The translations under genes were made by a program, and so were the position numbers. A stretch of DNA of 64,000 bases. Origin: Margaritifera margaritifera (lineage: Eukaryota > Mollusca > Bivalvia > Unionida > Margaritiferidae). Position 1 is the first letter of the stretch. Each line of letters begins with the position of its first letter. This document shows positions 9,916-22,538 of the stretch, piece by piece. A model generated the notes under the pieces. It searched no databases. It saw nothing but the letters and a program-made list of their open reading frames with translations, and was not told the origin of the DNA. The stretch is taken from assembly GCA_029931535.1 (NCBI GenBank), contig JAQPZY010001500.1:3397501-3461500 (forward strand), in the 5' to 3' direction.

Positions 9916-11966
9916 ACAGGGGTCACACTACCAGGTGAAGTGGGCAACTAATTCACCGAAAAAATGTAAACTTCGCCTTCTTCTATTAGGAAAGCGAAAA
10001 CGACTTCGCCCTATCATTTTTTTGTTAGATCTACACCCAGTGACAGTAGTTATGGCTTTTAAGATGCTCCCTCGACCCAGCCAAGTACAGTGTATATAGT
10101 TAGTGTTAAGCCCCAGTCAAAATGAATTGCATGTTGCCTTGGCAGGTGTTCATATCAATTGTGTCAACAAAACAAACTCTTGCACATTCACTGGCATGTG
10201 TTTTAATAGCTGACTGACCAATTAACTCTTTTCCCCCCACAAGATATCACTGCCCAATTTCCACAAGTTATCATATGACGATGAAAACTTAACTTGTGTT
10301 TCGAAACTAAATCATCTATATGTAAATAACAGTTTGTGTTTTAAGAATAGAATTGGTAAAAGCACTTTCTAAATGTATATTCTGAAGATTTTAACTGCTG
10401 TGCTTGCAATTTTTTCATCATAAAATCAGATTGAAATCGTAAGCGAACCTACTAAGGGGGTAATAAAGGCGGACATCACCATGTCTTGGAAGTTCGTCTT
10501 CATTAGACTGTCTGTTTTCGTAATTCACTGGGTACATACATTTAAGGAAATTATACAATTCGTAGAATGCAAAGTGTAACTATTGTGGGATAAAAGATTT
10601 AGCCTAAAAATAAAATTTTTTGGTCAGAAATGTATGGGACAATGCTTGTGGAATCGATAAGCGCTATAACTTAAGTCAAGGTTGTTTTCTTACATCACAA
10701 TTTTTTTTTAAAATACGAGAAAAAGTATGAAAGAAAAAAATATCCAACCAATACACGATGTTACTACGAGTACGTAGACAAATACTAAAACCATCAATTT
10801 TCAATGCTATCAAGGGATTGTTGTAACGTTAAGCTGAACTTTGATCACACAATTCTTTTTGTTAGCTCTTTAAAAGAAAAGAGTTTCAACATATTTGTCA
10901 TTTAATTTGATCACGGCAGATGCTTGTCAAAATGTTGCGCTGTTGTTGTGTTTTTAATAAAAAATAAAATAGAAAACAGTTCATTCTTTGCTCGTGCAGA
11001 TAAATAATGCATTAGCATTTGATAAGTGAATACAACTCTTTGGTGATCGAAATTTTAGGAGTGGAACTCCAAAAGTTGAATCCTGGACTCCGACTTTTGA
11101 AATCCTATTGAGAACCCTGCGTCTTATAACCAGCAAGAACAAATGTATAATTAAGTTTCTACAATTATTTTTGACAGTTTCATTTTATCAAGTTAATTAC
11201 AAGTAGCTATATGAGACATTTATAAGTTGGTTAATTCTTCTAGCTGGATATGTATTGTCTCCTGTAGAGTGATGTGAAATTAAGTGCCTTTTAACAGGGT
11301 TCTCAGGAATGCTCAAACTTGTGTATATGTATGCATATTTTTCATTTGTCTAGTATGCGACCTAATCTGTCAAATCATTGGCTGTGAGGATTTTCACATG
11401 AAAAGATCAACTATAATTGACACCTATCATCTATAGACATTGTAATTGTCTAGAGACTTGACTACTGTATGATATGATGTAGACCTTTGTAAAGTTTTAT
11501 CAAAATATCTATCAGCAATAAAAAGTGACAGCCAGGATAAGGAAGCAGGCTACTGGCTTATATTATCCGCTTATGTGTCCCTGATCTTGAGGCAGGGGGT
11601 ATTACTGTGTATATGCAAAATGTTCTCAAGTCAAGACATTTAAAAGTTTAAAATATCATATTATATGTAATTTTCTGATGTAATGTTATTACTTGACATT
11701 ATCATTCTTCATGCCTGATGTTATCACAATGTTGTGCACTATGATAAATTAAAATTTATATTTTTACATATGTGTCAGTTTTGTCATCTTTAAGATGCTG
11801 GATAATTTAAATTTATGCATTCTTCGCTGTTGTGTAAGAAAATGACAATGTCTTAAATACAATACAATAATATTTGGAATATTTATTCCTGGTATTCCTA
11901 ATTTGTTGAGACTCCCAACTTTTTGCAATTTGGGAACCTGGGACTCCAAGCTTTAAGATCCTAGTG
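9916..11966. other. ETFDH intron 2, middle: nothing firm
   Basis: No exon, RNA gene or clear element. 'gagaaccctg' at about 11108-11117, 'cagggttctc' at 11297 and 'gagaaccctg' at about 12161-12170 resemble hAT-type ends, but I could not pair them with a target duplication. Confidence 0.45.
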
Positions 11967-12152
11967 CAGGGCTTCCCAACCTTCATGTGCCTATGGGCAC
12001 ATTTTTTTGAGTTTATGAGAGAGTGGTGGGCACCAACCAATTAACTTGACCCATTTTTTAAATATTATTATTCATTATAACCTCTTCCATGGGCACACAA
12101 AAAACCTTGGTGGGCGCCATGGTGCCTGTGGGCACCGCATTGGGGACTACTG
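11967..12152. mobile_element. hAT-type MITE with 8-bp TSD
   Basis: A 186-bp element starting CAGGGCTTCCCAACC and ending, read inward, CAGTAGTCCCCAATG. It is flanked by perfect 8-bp duplications TCCTAGTG at 11959-11966 and 12153-12160. The internal 'gtgggcacc' motifs are inverted relative to each other. Same superfamily as 2039-2186 but a different family. Confidence 0.92.
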
Positions 12153-12336
12153 TCCTAGTGAGAACCCTGCTATTACAAGAACTGCATGCATTCTTTGCCC
12201 CTTTGGGGGGGGGGGGATTGGCACCCTGCCCTTTTCAGATCCTAAAGGGAACACTGACATATACAAGCTACAAAGAAACATACAATGATACACCAGTATA
12301 ACAATGACAGTATAAAAACTAAACCTAAAATTTTAC

Positions 12337-12459
12337 CTTTCCATCTCTCATCTTTTTCACGAGGGTATACTGTGTAATGGGTTGTTATTTTGGGAAAGGA
12401 CTGTTCTGTAAATGATCGGCTTGTAGTGAGCTCTGTCCCTGTCTTCAAGGAGCGTGTTA
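12337..12459 (-). CDS. ETFDH: ETFDH exon 2: presequence end and mature N-terminus
   Basis: A 123-bp minus-strand exon with acceptor 'ccttttttccacag' and donor AAAG|GTAAAA. It encodes TRSLKTGTELTTSRSFTEQS, then FPKITTHYTVYPREKDERWK. The second part matches the ETF-QO segment before the FAD domain (human ITTHYTIYPRDKDKRWEG). The first part is Ser/Thr/Arg-rich and acid-poor, as expected for the end of a mitochondrial targeting peptide. It enters in phase 1, as exon 1 requires, and leaves in phase 1, joining exon 3 to give [11 protein letters not shown]. Confidence 0.93.
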
Positions 12460-12709
12460 CTGTGGAAAAAAGGAAATATATATGTAAACCTGAGTATGGA
12501 AACTCTTAAAAAAATAGTACCTATAAGCACACAATTTCTTTGAATAATTTCATCTGCATTTTCCCATTCCCTTGTAATGAATCTCATACTTTGGCAACTT
12601 ATAAATACAAAATTTAGATCAGATACGATAGACAAGGACAATATGATTTTCAAGAGGTAAAAGATCTGATAGCCAAAGGTATCTAATCATCTTCTGCATG
12701 CATTACATA

Positions 12710-12924
12710 TACCATATATATAGTTGCTTATAAGTTGGGTCCAACTGCAAACAACACAAACCCTGATTGCCATCACATAATGTGCCGGCAGATCACAGTC
12801 TACTTTGTTTGTTCTGCTGATTACTCCTAACAAACTGCACAGACCCAGATCTGCTGGCGCATTATGCAATGGCAGACCTGGATCTATGCAGTTGGATCTC
12901 ACTTTTATGCAAGTATATATGGTA
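12710..12924. mobile_element. Palindromic MITE, family P, copy 3
   Basis: Bounded by 'taccatatatata' and 'tatatatggta', with the same internal order as copy 1: 'gttgggtccaactgcaaac', then 'gattactcctaacaaactgc', then 'cattatgcaatggcagac'. It lies in ETFDH intron 1, about 250 bp from exon 2. Confidence 0.8.
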
Positions 12925-14277
12925 AACAATTTCATTTGTTTTTAAAAACCCCATTGTGGCAGAGAATAGACAAAAAAATGGCAACTCATGCCAAGAACGT
13001 TTTATCACCACACATGAGAACAGAAGAGAACCTACAAAGGTATCCAGTCCACATTAAAAGTTTCACTTCCAAGTCTGACAAATTTCAAAATCACATGGTA
13101 CATGTAGCCCAATGGGCTATTAGGAAAAAACCTGGCAGTCCAGCTTAAATTCAGAAACCCAAAGAAGGCACTTGAATAACAAGAGTCGCTAGAAAAGACT
13201 GACACTCTACTGGCCGAAAAGAATTTCCATGAAATCAAGATAAGACCATTTCTTCCTTTTAACCATGTCTACCCTTTTGAATGATGAAAACACGTGGTTT
13301 CGCATCATTTCATTCATGCTGCAAGATTGTGGCCAGGTAAACAATTGGTTAGAAGTACTTTGTCAAAATCAGTGAATAGCATAAGATTATTCATTCATCT
13401 AGGATTTATTCATCATGGATATTGTTCATCTAAGCATTTAAATGCTTTTGGTGAATCCTCATGACTGATGCTGTTAAAAATGTTATTATTTTTTTAAAAT
13501 ACTTACTTAAAATACTGACCAGATTTCTGTATACAAATAAACTGGTGGTAAATCTCACCAAAGAGGACAGTAACAATTTGGAAGTAAATTCATACAGAAA
13601 GGTAATACCATATTGTATCCACATCAAAGAAAATCAAGATAGTAACCCTATCAATGTCAGGAACAACTCATCACTTAAATAGATGAATGAACTTAGGACT
13701 AATTTCCAACTCTACAAATACTCACGGCAACATGGGTATGTATCCAAAATCACTACTTCACATGAAAATAATGTTACATGTACTGTATTCCCATCAACAA
13801 ATACAATTTTATTTCAGGGCAGTGGATGACTGGCTTGGACTTATAATGGATTTCTCAAACTCTGTAAACACATAAACAATAGATCTAATACCAGCACTCT
13901 GTCACCACAGCCATCCTCAGCTCGGCCTATAACCTCCACTCCTACCAGTGCCTGACAAGTAAGGCCATAATTAATTACAAACTCACTTGCTCAAGTAGAT
14001 ACAAGCTACACAGGGTCAAATTACTTAACACCAACACTCCCCTAGCCCTGGTAGACCCAGATACATGTCATCAAAATGTAGAAGACAATGCCACTAATCA
14101 AGATAATGAAAATCCAAGTATGTGTAGTGCTAGCCAAACAAGACCCCACTTCTTTACACCTTCACCTGCACAGGCAGGCACAATATATATAGTTTTAAGG
14201 CAATCCTGAACATAGTTTAGGAGTAGAGATAACAAACTTGTGCTAATGGATGGATGTAAATCATACAATGGATGACA
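12925..14277. other. ETFDH intron 1, 3' part: little recognised
   Basis: A short segment at about 13190-13260 ('ctctactggccgaaaagaat' and 'gaccatttcttccttttaa') recurs at 36380-36440 and partly at 52060-52100. It is the leading part of the dispersed element whose tandem core is annotated next. Nothing else was identified. Confidence 0.45.
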
Positions 14278-15372
14278 GATCAGCACCATTTTCATTTAAT
14301 ACAAAGTAGACATGATAAGGAGTCTTCTAGTGAAAACCCGATGTTGATATGACCAATCCATTCAGGAGGAGTAGTGATAACAAGATTTTCAAAATGGCTG
14401 CCATACTGGACTTCAGATCTGCCCCATTTTCTTTTAGGACCAACTAGATATCATAAGAATTCTTTCAGTGAAAACCCCATGTCAATATAACTTTCTGTTC
14501 AGGAGGAATTGCAATAAGATTTTCAAGATGGCTGCCATTGTGGCCATATTGGACTTCAAATTGGCACCATTTTATTTAGGACCAACTAGACATCATAAGA
14601 AGTCTTTCAGTGAAAACCCCATGTTGATATGACCGTTCTTGTAGGAGGCGTAGCGAAAACAAGATTTTCAAGATGGCTGCTGTGGCTGCCGATCAGCACC
14701 ATCTTCATTTAGGACTAACTACACATTATAAGAAGTCTTTCAGTCAAAACCCCATGCTGATATGACCATCCATTCAGGAGGAGTAGCAATAACAAGATTT
14801 TCAAGATGGCTGCCATCACGACATACTGGGTCAGATCGGCACCATTTTCATTTAGGTCCAAGTAGACATCATAAGAAGTCTTTCAATGAAATTGCCATTT
14901 CGATATGACCATCCATTCAGGAGTAGTAGTGATAACAAGATTTTGAAGATGGCTGCTGTGGGAGCCATATTGGATGTCAGATCGGCACCATTTTCATTTA
15001 GGGACAAGCAGACATCATAAGAAGACTTTTAATGAAAACTCCATGCTGATATGACCGTCCGTTCTGGAGGAGTAGCGATAACAAGATTTTCAAGATGTCT
15101 GCCATGGGGGCCATATTGGATGTCAGATTGGCACCATTTTCGTTTAGGACCAAGTAGCGATAACAAGATTTTCAAAATGGCTACTGTGGTGGCCATATTG
15201 GATGTCTGAGCAACACCATTTTCATCTAGGACCAACTAGACCATGGGATGAATGGGTGTGTAAAGTTTCATGGCAAGGAGGAGTAGCAATAACTTGTGCT
15301 AACAGACAGACGGAGGATTGACAACAGACCATTTCATAAGCTCTTCCGGTCTATGACCCGTAGAGCTAAAAT
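14278..15372 (+). repeat. Tandem-core element A, about 142-bp units, 8 copies
   Basis: Eight units of about 133-147 bp (the last shortened to about 80) each carry 'gcaccattttcatttagg', 'catcataagaagtctttc' and 'ataacaagattttcaagatg'. The array ends in a unique tail: 'gacagacggag', then an imperfect 13-bp stem with a TAT loop (AGCTCTTCCGGTC and GACCCGTAGAGCT). The same architecture recurs at 36470-37655. A tandem core with a single-copy hairpin tail resembles bivalve 'pearl'-type (Helentron-related) non-autonomous elements; that comparison is from general knowledge. Confidence 0.85.
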
Positions 15373-15429
15373 ATGTGAGCTTCAAGACTATCCTTTTACT
15401 TTCATACATTTCATTAAACAATTTGTATC

Positions 15430-16010
15430 CTTTGTAAAGTTGTATTATGCCCCCACTGCTTGCAGCATGATTTGGTCAAGTCTGTCCACACATTCCAAGA
15501 AGCATTTTAGTAAGATTGCACAAAAACCTCTCGATGTACATGAATGAAATTTGGTATCATATTTGTATTCATATGTTGATGACCCGATTAGATATCTGGC
15601 CCATTACAGCAATTTTTCAATTTTTTAAAACACATTTTTAAACATGTTTGGCTTAGACTTTGCTGAGAAAAAACTTATAAGCAAGATTAAGTAAAAACCA
15701 TTTAAGGTAGACAAATGAAATTTGATAGGCTTCTTTGGATTTATATGTCTTTGACCCAATTTGATTTTCAGCCTATTATAGCAATTTTCCAATATTTTTC
15801 TTCATATTTCTGAAATTTTTAGGCTTGTAGTTTTCGTCATAAAAATCTGGTGAGCACAATTATGCAAAACCATTTGAGACAGACAAATGAAATTTGAAAT
15901 CTGGAAGCATATGTAGATGACCTCAATAAATTTTCATGGCATAATAGCAATTTTGCACACTTTCATAAATTGTTTAACTCAGATCGCCATGGGGCAGTGG
16001 GAATGTGTTT
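15430..16010 (+). repeat. Tandem repeat, about 170-175 bp, 3 units
   Basis: Three diverged units share 'gacaaatgaaatttgata', 'gatgaccc' and 'tattatagcaatttt'. It directly follows the hairpin tail of element A. Confidence 0.75.
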
Positions 16011-16119
16011 TACAAACACAAATCTACCAGTAGTTGAAGGTATGTTTTGAAAAAAATATAGCACAACTCAGGATACACTATCGAAGTCACTTCAATATGC
16101 TTTGTACAGCTCCAGACAG

Positions 16120-16435
16120 TTGTTTTTCAAGGACTTCCAGATCTTTTCAAGGAATATTTTTTCTTATGAAAATTGAACTTTCTCTACATGTAACTTTATC
16201 ACTGCATAAATAAGCACAAAAGTAGAAGAAAAATACAGTGTCATGTGTCATTTGATCTACCCAGTTTTATCCCATTCATTATGTTGGGAAAATAAATCAA
16301 CAAAAATTATGAATTAAAAAAATGATATATAGTTTTGCATTCCAGCATATAAATTCAAGGAGTTTTGGAAAAATGTAAGAACCTTTCAAGGCAACCCCTC
16401 AAATTGAAGGATTTTTCAAGGTTGTACAAACCATG
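16120..16435 (+). repeat. Dispersed repeat F, copy 1
   Basis: Shares 'tttttcaaggacttccag', 'aagtagaagaaaaa' and the closing 'tttttcaaggttgtacaaac' with 61950-62410. Non-coding; class unknown. Confidence 0.8.
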
Positions 16436-16635
16436 TTCCAAATAAATGGTGGCCCAGACCAAGAATTAATGATTTGTCAAAACCTGCAATTACACCAATA
16501 TGGAATCTCTGTCAAAGGAAGCAATAATGTAGGTTACTTTGGACTAGTCTACTTAACAAGAACAGCAACACCAGTAAAAAAAATTATGAGAAGATTATTA
16601 AAAACTAGAATTCTGTTTTTATAATGAGTATCCCT

Positions 16636-17140
16636 TTGCTTCCCCATTTGACCTGCACCCCGAAATTTGACCCTCCTGGGTAGGTCATGGATGTCAAGAG
16701 CTGCCTCCAGGACAAATGTCAGTTGGCTATGTGCATTTATCTTTCCATGCTCACACATGGTTATAGGGTGGGGATCTCAATAGTTGTCAATCTATGACTC
16801 AGATACAAGTCCCCTGGGGCCAATGTCAGTTTTTTGTGCTCAGTATGTGTATCTATGGTTACTGGGAGGAGAATAGTTCCAAGTTATGCCCAGGGTCTAA
16901 GACCCAGGTCAATAGGGATGGACCACAGGGATAATGTCAGTTGCATGTATACATTTGTCTTTTCTTGCCCAGCAAGATTATATATTTGTAATATGGTGGG
17001 GATCTCAATAGTTTCCAAGTTATGACTTAGAGGTAACATCCATGAAGTAAGAGATAGACTCTGGGGTCAATATCAGTTGTATGTACAAGTTTGTCTTTTC
17101 ATGCCTAGTAAGTGTACACATAGTTAAAGGGTGGGGATTG
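16636..17140 (+). repeat. Tandem repeat, about 145 bp, 4 degenerate units
   Basis: Units share 'ggtggggatctcaatagtt', 'aagttatgac' and 'ggggtcaatgtcagttg'. The short ORFs in this interval belong to the repeat. Confidence 0.75.
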
Positions 17141-20100
17141 TCAAAGAATTGTGTACACAAAGTTTCATTTGTACTGTATTCTAACGTAAATATAGTATGG
17201 GTCCTGTTGCCACGCACAGCAGCACCCATGGTGCATGCGTTAGTTCTGCTGGCCGATTGCGACATGTATACTTTTACTCACTTGGCCGACTGATAATGTG
17301 GCATGTGCAAATTGTTGGCAGTAGGAACTTACTTCATGTTTTCCATCCATGATTTCTGCCCCATACCAGTACATGTATACTGAATTTGAGATTTCAGTGT
17401 ACCAGTAGTCACACTGCCAGATGCCTTGTCAGCACAGTCTCCTTTACAATAGTTATCTTACAGCTGTAGAGGTATGTAATAATTGTATACATTCCTCTTT
17501 TCTTTCTATCATATGAATTTGATAAAGTATTTTGCTAGATTAGATGATTCTGAACTTTTTCCTAAATTTCCATTTGATCAGACAATTTTACAGAACGCAA
17601 AGTTATCAGATTTAATAGTGTCTGCTTCTATTTACAATCATATTAATATCTGAATTTACAAGCTAGGCTGAATTATAATTGTACACTCTCAACAATGAGA
17701 AGGGTTCTAGCTTCTTATAATGTCATGTGATTATTCCTGCTGTAGAAAGATTTATGCATGAACTTAGTTATCATGTAATTTCAAACAGTTTTAATGTTTA
17801 ACCAGGTCTTTTCTGGTGTACACATACAAAACACATACAGTGGTATTTCTACCAAAACATGACAGAAGTTACCTATTAGCCCATGTATTACATAGTGCAT
17901 TTGTTTATATTTCCAGCTGACTTCCCAGGTGCTCAGCCCAGTAATATTTGGTTGTGGAACCAGTTGTGTTGGCTGTATGAAAGCTGAGTGACCCTGCTCA
18001 ATGTCATGTTATCTGAGGAGTCAACATATCGATGACATGCTCCAGCCTTCATCTGCATTGATGTGAGACTCCAACAGGGTTCCTCGGCAGATAGGGATGA
18101 ATTCCACGTTAGGGCTCATTACTTGTGTGATACGCCTTTACAGTACAATATTGCAACCGAGTCTCAAAAAATCTCCAACACTGTTTGGCAGGTTGGCATG
18201 CATGCAATCTGTGTGACAGGGATCTCAATAGTTTATATGTTGTGACCCAATGACTAAGTCCCTGTCGGTAGTGAAAGAGCCCAAAGAATCCACCAGGGAA
18301 CTTCAGTCAGAAATATGTTGTCCTTTGAGTCACTGATCACACATGCCAACTCTCTGACAAGTCAGACATACAACTCCGTTTTATGTGTATAGCTTAAACA
18401 GTGTATACTATGATGTCCTACTACTGCATCATACCTATAACGCGTAATGTCTATTACTGCAGCATTTGAGCATTTCCAAGAACCAGTGTCATCATGAGTC
18501 ACATTTAAATGACCCATATGTAAACTTGTACTCAAGAAGTTCACATAGCCATCAAATTTAACAGTTGAAAGAAATACTCTATTCACAGAATAAAAAAATC
18601 TTAGATTTCCCATACATGTACACATTAAAGTAAATGATCAAATCCCATAAGCTCTTCAATACAAAATTGTTATCTAACTTGTAGAGGCCCATTTAGGGTG
18701 TATTATCAAACTCATGAGTTTCATTTCAGTGTTGGTTCCTAGATCAGCAGTGTAAAGGCAAGTTAATGAATCCTGCCATCACTTCGAATTCATAAAAGGT
18801 GCTTTCTAGACACAGGGCATACAATTTAAGTTTACAGGGGTTGGGGTAAACTACAAACATGCTATGTAATAAAAAAATAAATAATATCATAAATCAGAAT
18901 TATTTAATGATCTACTACAACTCTGGCATACAAAGATCTTAATTAAATTTATGAATTTGATTCTGAAAATTTGTATTACATGTGTTGCCTTTATGTAACA
19001 TTTCCCTAATTTTTAATTTTTTCACTTTGATACCATGCTACCAAAGGTCACTGTTGTTCCCACCTGCCATGGTAACAGAACATTCTCTTCAGAGCACCTC
19101 CCATCAGAAGTCACCGCAGAATACCCAGCACTTTGGTGGACACGTTGTTCGGAAATGAAAATCATTCACCGTGACCAATGCCTCACATGCTGATTACTGA
19201 TGCAATAGGATAAAAATTAAAAAGTAAGAATACTGAAACTTGTTTGGATTTGTTTTCTAAGTAGTAACACGTTAATAGGATGGACCGGTATAGGAAGAGT
19301 TAAATGACATTACACATGTACATTATGTATTCCTGTACCGTATGGTAACAATATCGCTGTGCTTTTTCAAACTGTCATATTACATGCATACCTGTAACCC
19401 ACTGGCTATCAAACTTTCTATATTGAAAGTACAGTTGTGGTTGGTACTGTTAATAGTGAAGAAAATTCATAAACATTACTGAAATACATACTATGAAATG
19501 ACTTATTTGCTTGTTTACATTTTACTTCTTTGCCTATCTTCTTTCACTGCATGTAGTTCTGTAAATATTAATCCGCCGAAGATTATATTTTTGGGTATTA
19601 TCAGTCCTCCACTCTTAATACCTGTCTAAAGATAATGAAAAGTCCTTGACATTAGCTAATTACCCTAAATAAACCTTATAAGTATGCATAAATGTAATAT
19701 ATATTCAATTTGTTTTTAAGTATGAGAACTATTGTAGTTGTTGTGTTTCCATTAGTGGGTGAGAAGACACTTCCCATAAAGTTCAAATTTTAAGAAAAAG
19801 ACAAATTTTAACAAATTACAAACTGATCAGGTAAGATATATGAGCAGCTGCATACTTTACAAAAAGGTACTTCATTCAATTCTGTTGAGTGTTATGATTG
19901 TCAATAATCATGAATGTCAAACTAAGTATAGCGCAACATGTTTAGTGACGGTGAATATGACATGCATACATGGATATATCCATGTGTATTTTTACAGTGA
20001 ATTCTACAGTGTGTCAAATAAGCCATGTGTATCAGTGTTAAAAAAATCTGATAGTCCGACGCCCGGGGCCCCTCTAATTTCAGATCGGGACCCTCCTATA

Positions 20101-20392
20101 TTTTACGTGAAAAGCCCATCAGGCTTGTCAAACAAAAAAATCTAAATCTGCCTGAGAAAACTTCAATCTCGCTAACTAAATGCAGACTTTTATTTTAATG
20201 TTGCTGTGGGCCCCTCAGTCATTTGAAGTTAGTCTACTGATTGTAATTCTATAGAAAGCTGTACACTTTGTGTACAATGCGAGGCATGTGACGTATGAAT
20301 CAGGAACAGATTGCCCGGGATTACATGTACCTATAATTAGTGCTCAGTTGGCTTCAAGGAATAAATTAAGCTGCCCCTTGCTCACGCTTCTC
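17141..20392. other. ETFDH intron 1, middle: no feature supported
   Basis: I checked short open stretches such as 18362-18625 (minus) and 19840-20145 (plus). None has paired splice sites with a recognisable or repeat-independent protein, so I call nothing here. Confidence 0.45.
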
Positions 20393-20904
20393 GTTCCATT
20401 CTGAATCATACACCACCTTTGGTCTTTGAAAGTATTTACCTGGGCCAGTTACTATCTAGCTGAGGATTATTTAATCCCTTTATACCTTACACAATTTCAA
20501 ATCAACCCTTGTTCCGTCTGTGCAAACATTTTTAATTTGGAAAAATAAAGTTGTTTATGGCGAGAGCACTGTTAAAGAAATGCTATTTATAGTACAAGCA
20601 CAGCCTAATACACGTCATAAGGTGCATGTTTGCGACGTAGATCCTCACGCAGGTAAAACTAAAAGTCAGTACACTTATACTGTATAAAACATGCACAATA
20701 CCATCCGGTATAATCAGTAAAATTAAATACAGGCTACGAAACTACAGTGAAAAAAATTTCAGAATAATACAAATGTAAGTAGAATATAGACTTTATCATT
20801 TCTTTGTTAATTATATGCCAAACATTTCCAAAATAATGCAGTCTGAATAAAAATGGCATAATAATATTTTTGTAAAAATCATAATTAAGTACATTTACAA
20901 AAGT
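20393..20904 (+). repeat. 0.5 kb direct duplication, intron copy
   Basis: Matches 22539-23046 over its whole length with scattered substitutions and small indels ('ctgggccagttactatctag', 'gatcctcacgcaggtaaaac'). It lies in ETFDH intron 1, while its partner lies upstream of exon 1. Confidence 0.93.
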
Positions 20905-22163
20905 AAATAATTTAGACATTATTATTATTATAGAAGACAAAAAAAACCCCAAACAAAAACATATACACATACATGCAGAATAAGTAATAATTAAAATAAT
21001 AATTAATTATAATGTCTACATTACATACTCTTTTTAATTGCAACATGCAATGCCATGTGAAAAATAACAATAAAAAATAGGGCCCTTTTGGGCACATGGT
21101 ACTTGAATCAAGGCTTGTGGATTTTGAGTCAGGGCTTGTGAATTTTTTCAAGGCACCAGCCCTGGGCCTGTGTCTGACTTGTTTTTTCTTTGAACACTGT
21201 GTATGTACATGAAGACATGTGAGTGGAGAATATGAAAATATTCCAGACTGTTCATTTTGGGGATCATCATAATGTCTGGGACTGAAAATTGTGACATTAT
21301 TATTATTTCCAAAATATATGTGCAACTATGTCATTGTCTTCATCATAAAATGCTGCTTATGGCCAGTACAGGCCTCCACGACCTTTTTTTAGTAACTACT
21401 GTCAAGGTTGTTCAGGACTGACAAAAATCTATTTTATTTGCAAACAGTATGTGCAGAAAATTTGTTCATGTTCAATTTCTCCAAGTTTTATACAAAATCC
21501 ACTTCTCCTTGCCACTAAATGGATTATTCATAAGTATCAGTTACATTTCTTTTTCACTTCATATAGACTCCATATTGATGTACACTGCATCAAAGTCAGT
21601 GGACAAAAAAGGTATGGAATTGCTTTTATTTCAAGTTCTTTCACACACTCGCTACTAAATGTTACAGGATACAGAACTTAGAGAAATGGGACATCACTAC
21701 TACCATTATTTGTAGCCATTTCTTCACAATTAGAATACCATTCCCCACCCACCTGTACTGAAATGTTCATTTCCAACACCCCTTAATCGACCGAGAATCT
21801 GATGATGTAACGTTATAGTTTATGACCTTCAAGGCAAGTTCTGTACCTGTGTGAGACTTCATTCAAGTCGCTTGAACAGAACAAAATGGGGAAGGGGGCT
21901 GTTATCCGTTAGCAGTTGTTACCAATAAAATGACTGCGCATTTAGTCGTAAGTTACTTTCTCGAGTAACGAATGGGTGGGCATCTCCCGTCCCAAGATTG
22001 CAAGCAGCCGATGGTTACGTTAATCGACTATCAAGTGCATACAAGACGTAAGAGCGCAGAAGAATTATGGTCAAGCGCTTCAAAGAAATAATGTTTTCTT
22101 CTGTTAAATATTTCAAAATACAACATCACTTCTTCAATTAACAATAAACTTGATTTTTCTTAC
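20905..22163. other. ETFDH intron 1, 5' part
   Basis: AT-rich. A segment at 21080-21180 has repeated 'aaggcttgtgg', 'agggcttgtga' phrases, probably a decayed interspersed repeat. No alternative first exon was recognised. Confidence 0.45.
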
Positions 22164-22206
22164 CAAATACCCTGCAAGAAGGAATATATCTCATGAGCGT
22201 CGCCAT
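22164..22206 (-). CDS. ETFDH: ETFDH exon 1: start codon and targeting signal
   Basis: A 43-bp minus-strand coding part with context 'agcaATGG' (A at -4, G at +4) and a strong donor TTTG|GTAAG. It encodes MATLMRYIPSCRVF and leaves in phase 1, exactly what exon 2 needs; the junction codon is Val. With the start of exon 2 this gives an N-terminus rich in Arg, Ser and hydrophobic residues with no acidic residue in the first 20, typical of mitochondrial import. There is no direct homology to confirm it, since presequences are poorly conserved. Start context, donor, phase and targeting character support the call. The intron to exon 2 is 9.7 kb. Confidence 0.75.
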
Positions 22207-22412
22207 TGCTATCATTGGTGACTGGTCCTTAGTTGTCCGTTGAAAACAGTCTGAATGTTATAGCAAAACACTCGGAAACCAGACTGCAAACTGACACATT
22301 ACAAAACACCTTTTTGCCATACTACAAACTTTTGTTTCAAGAATTATTTTTTGACAGTAGACTCAGACTACAACACCCCTCCTATTATAAGCATTTACAT
22401 TTTTATAAAATT
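22207..22412 (-). promoter_or_regulatory. Presumed ETFDH 5'UTR and proximal promoter
   Basis: The region directly upstream of the ETFDH start on the minus strand. I see no TATA box at a sensible distance and no recognisable transcription-factor site. The call rests on position only. Repeats begin about 200 bp upstream, so any single-copy promoter must be short or overlap them. Confidence 0.3.
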
Positions 22413-22511
22413 AGTTATTACTCCTACAAGATAAAGATACATTGAACATTTACTCCTACAAGATAAAGAGACATTGAACATTTACTCCTACAAGATAAAA
22501 ATACATTTTAC
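22413..22511. repeat. 33-bp tandem repeat, 3 units
   Basis: Three units of 'ttactcctacaagataaaga' plus 'tacattgaacat'. The array is bracketed by 'cagtagactcagacta' on both sides. Confidence 0.93.
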
Positions 22512-22538
22512 AGTAGACTCAGACTATAGTATGGGTCC

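Noticed and set aside
11297..12171. Larger hAT element with CAGGGTTCTC ends enclosing the 11967 MITE
   Set aside because: Ends look inverted, but no 8-bp TSD is found and the interior lacks supporting structure.
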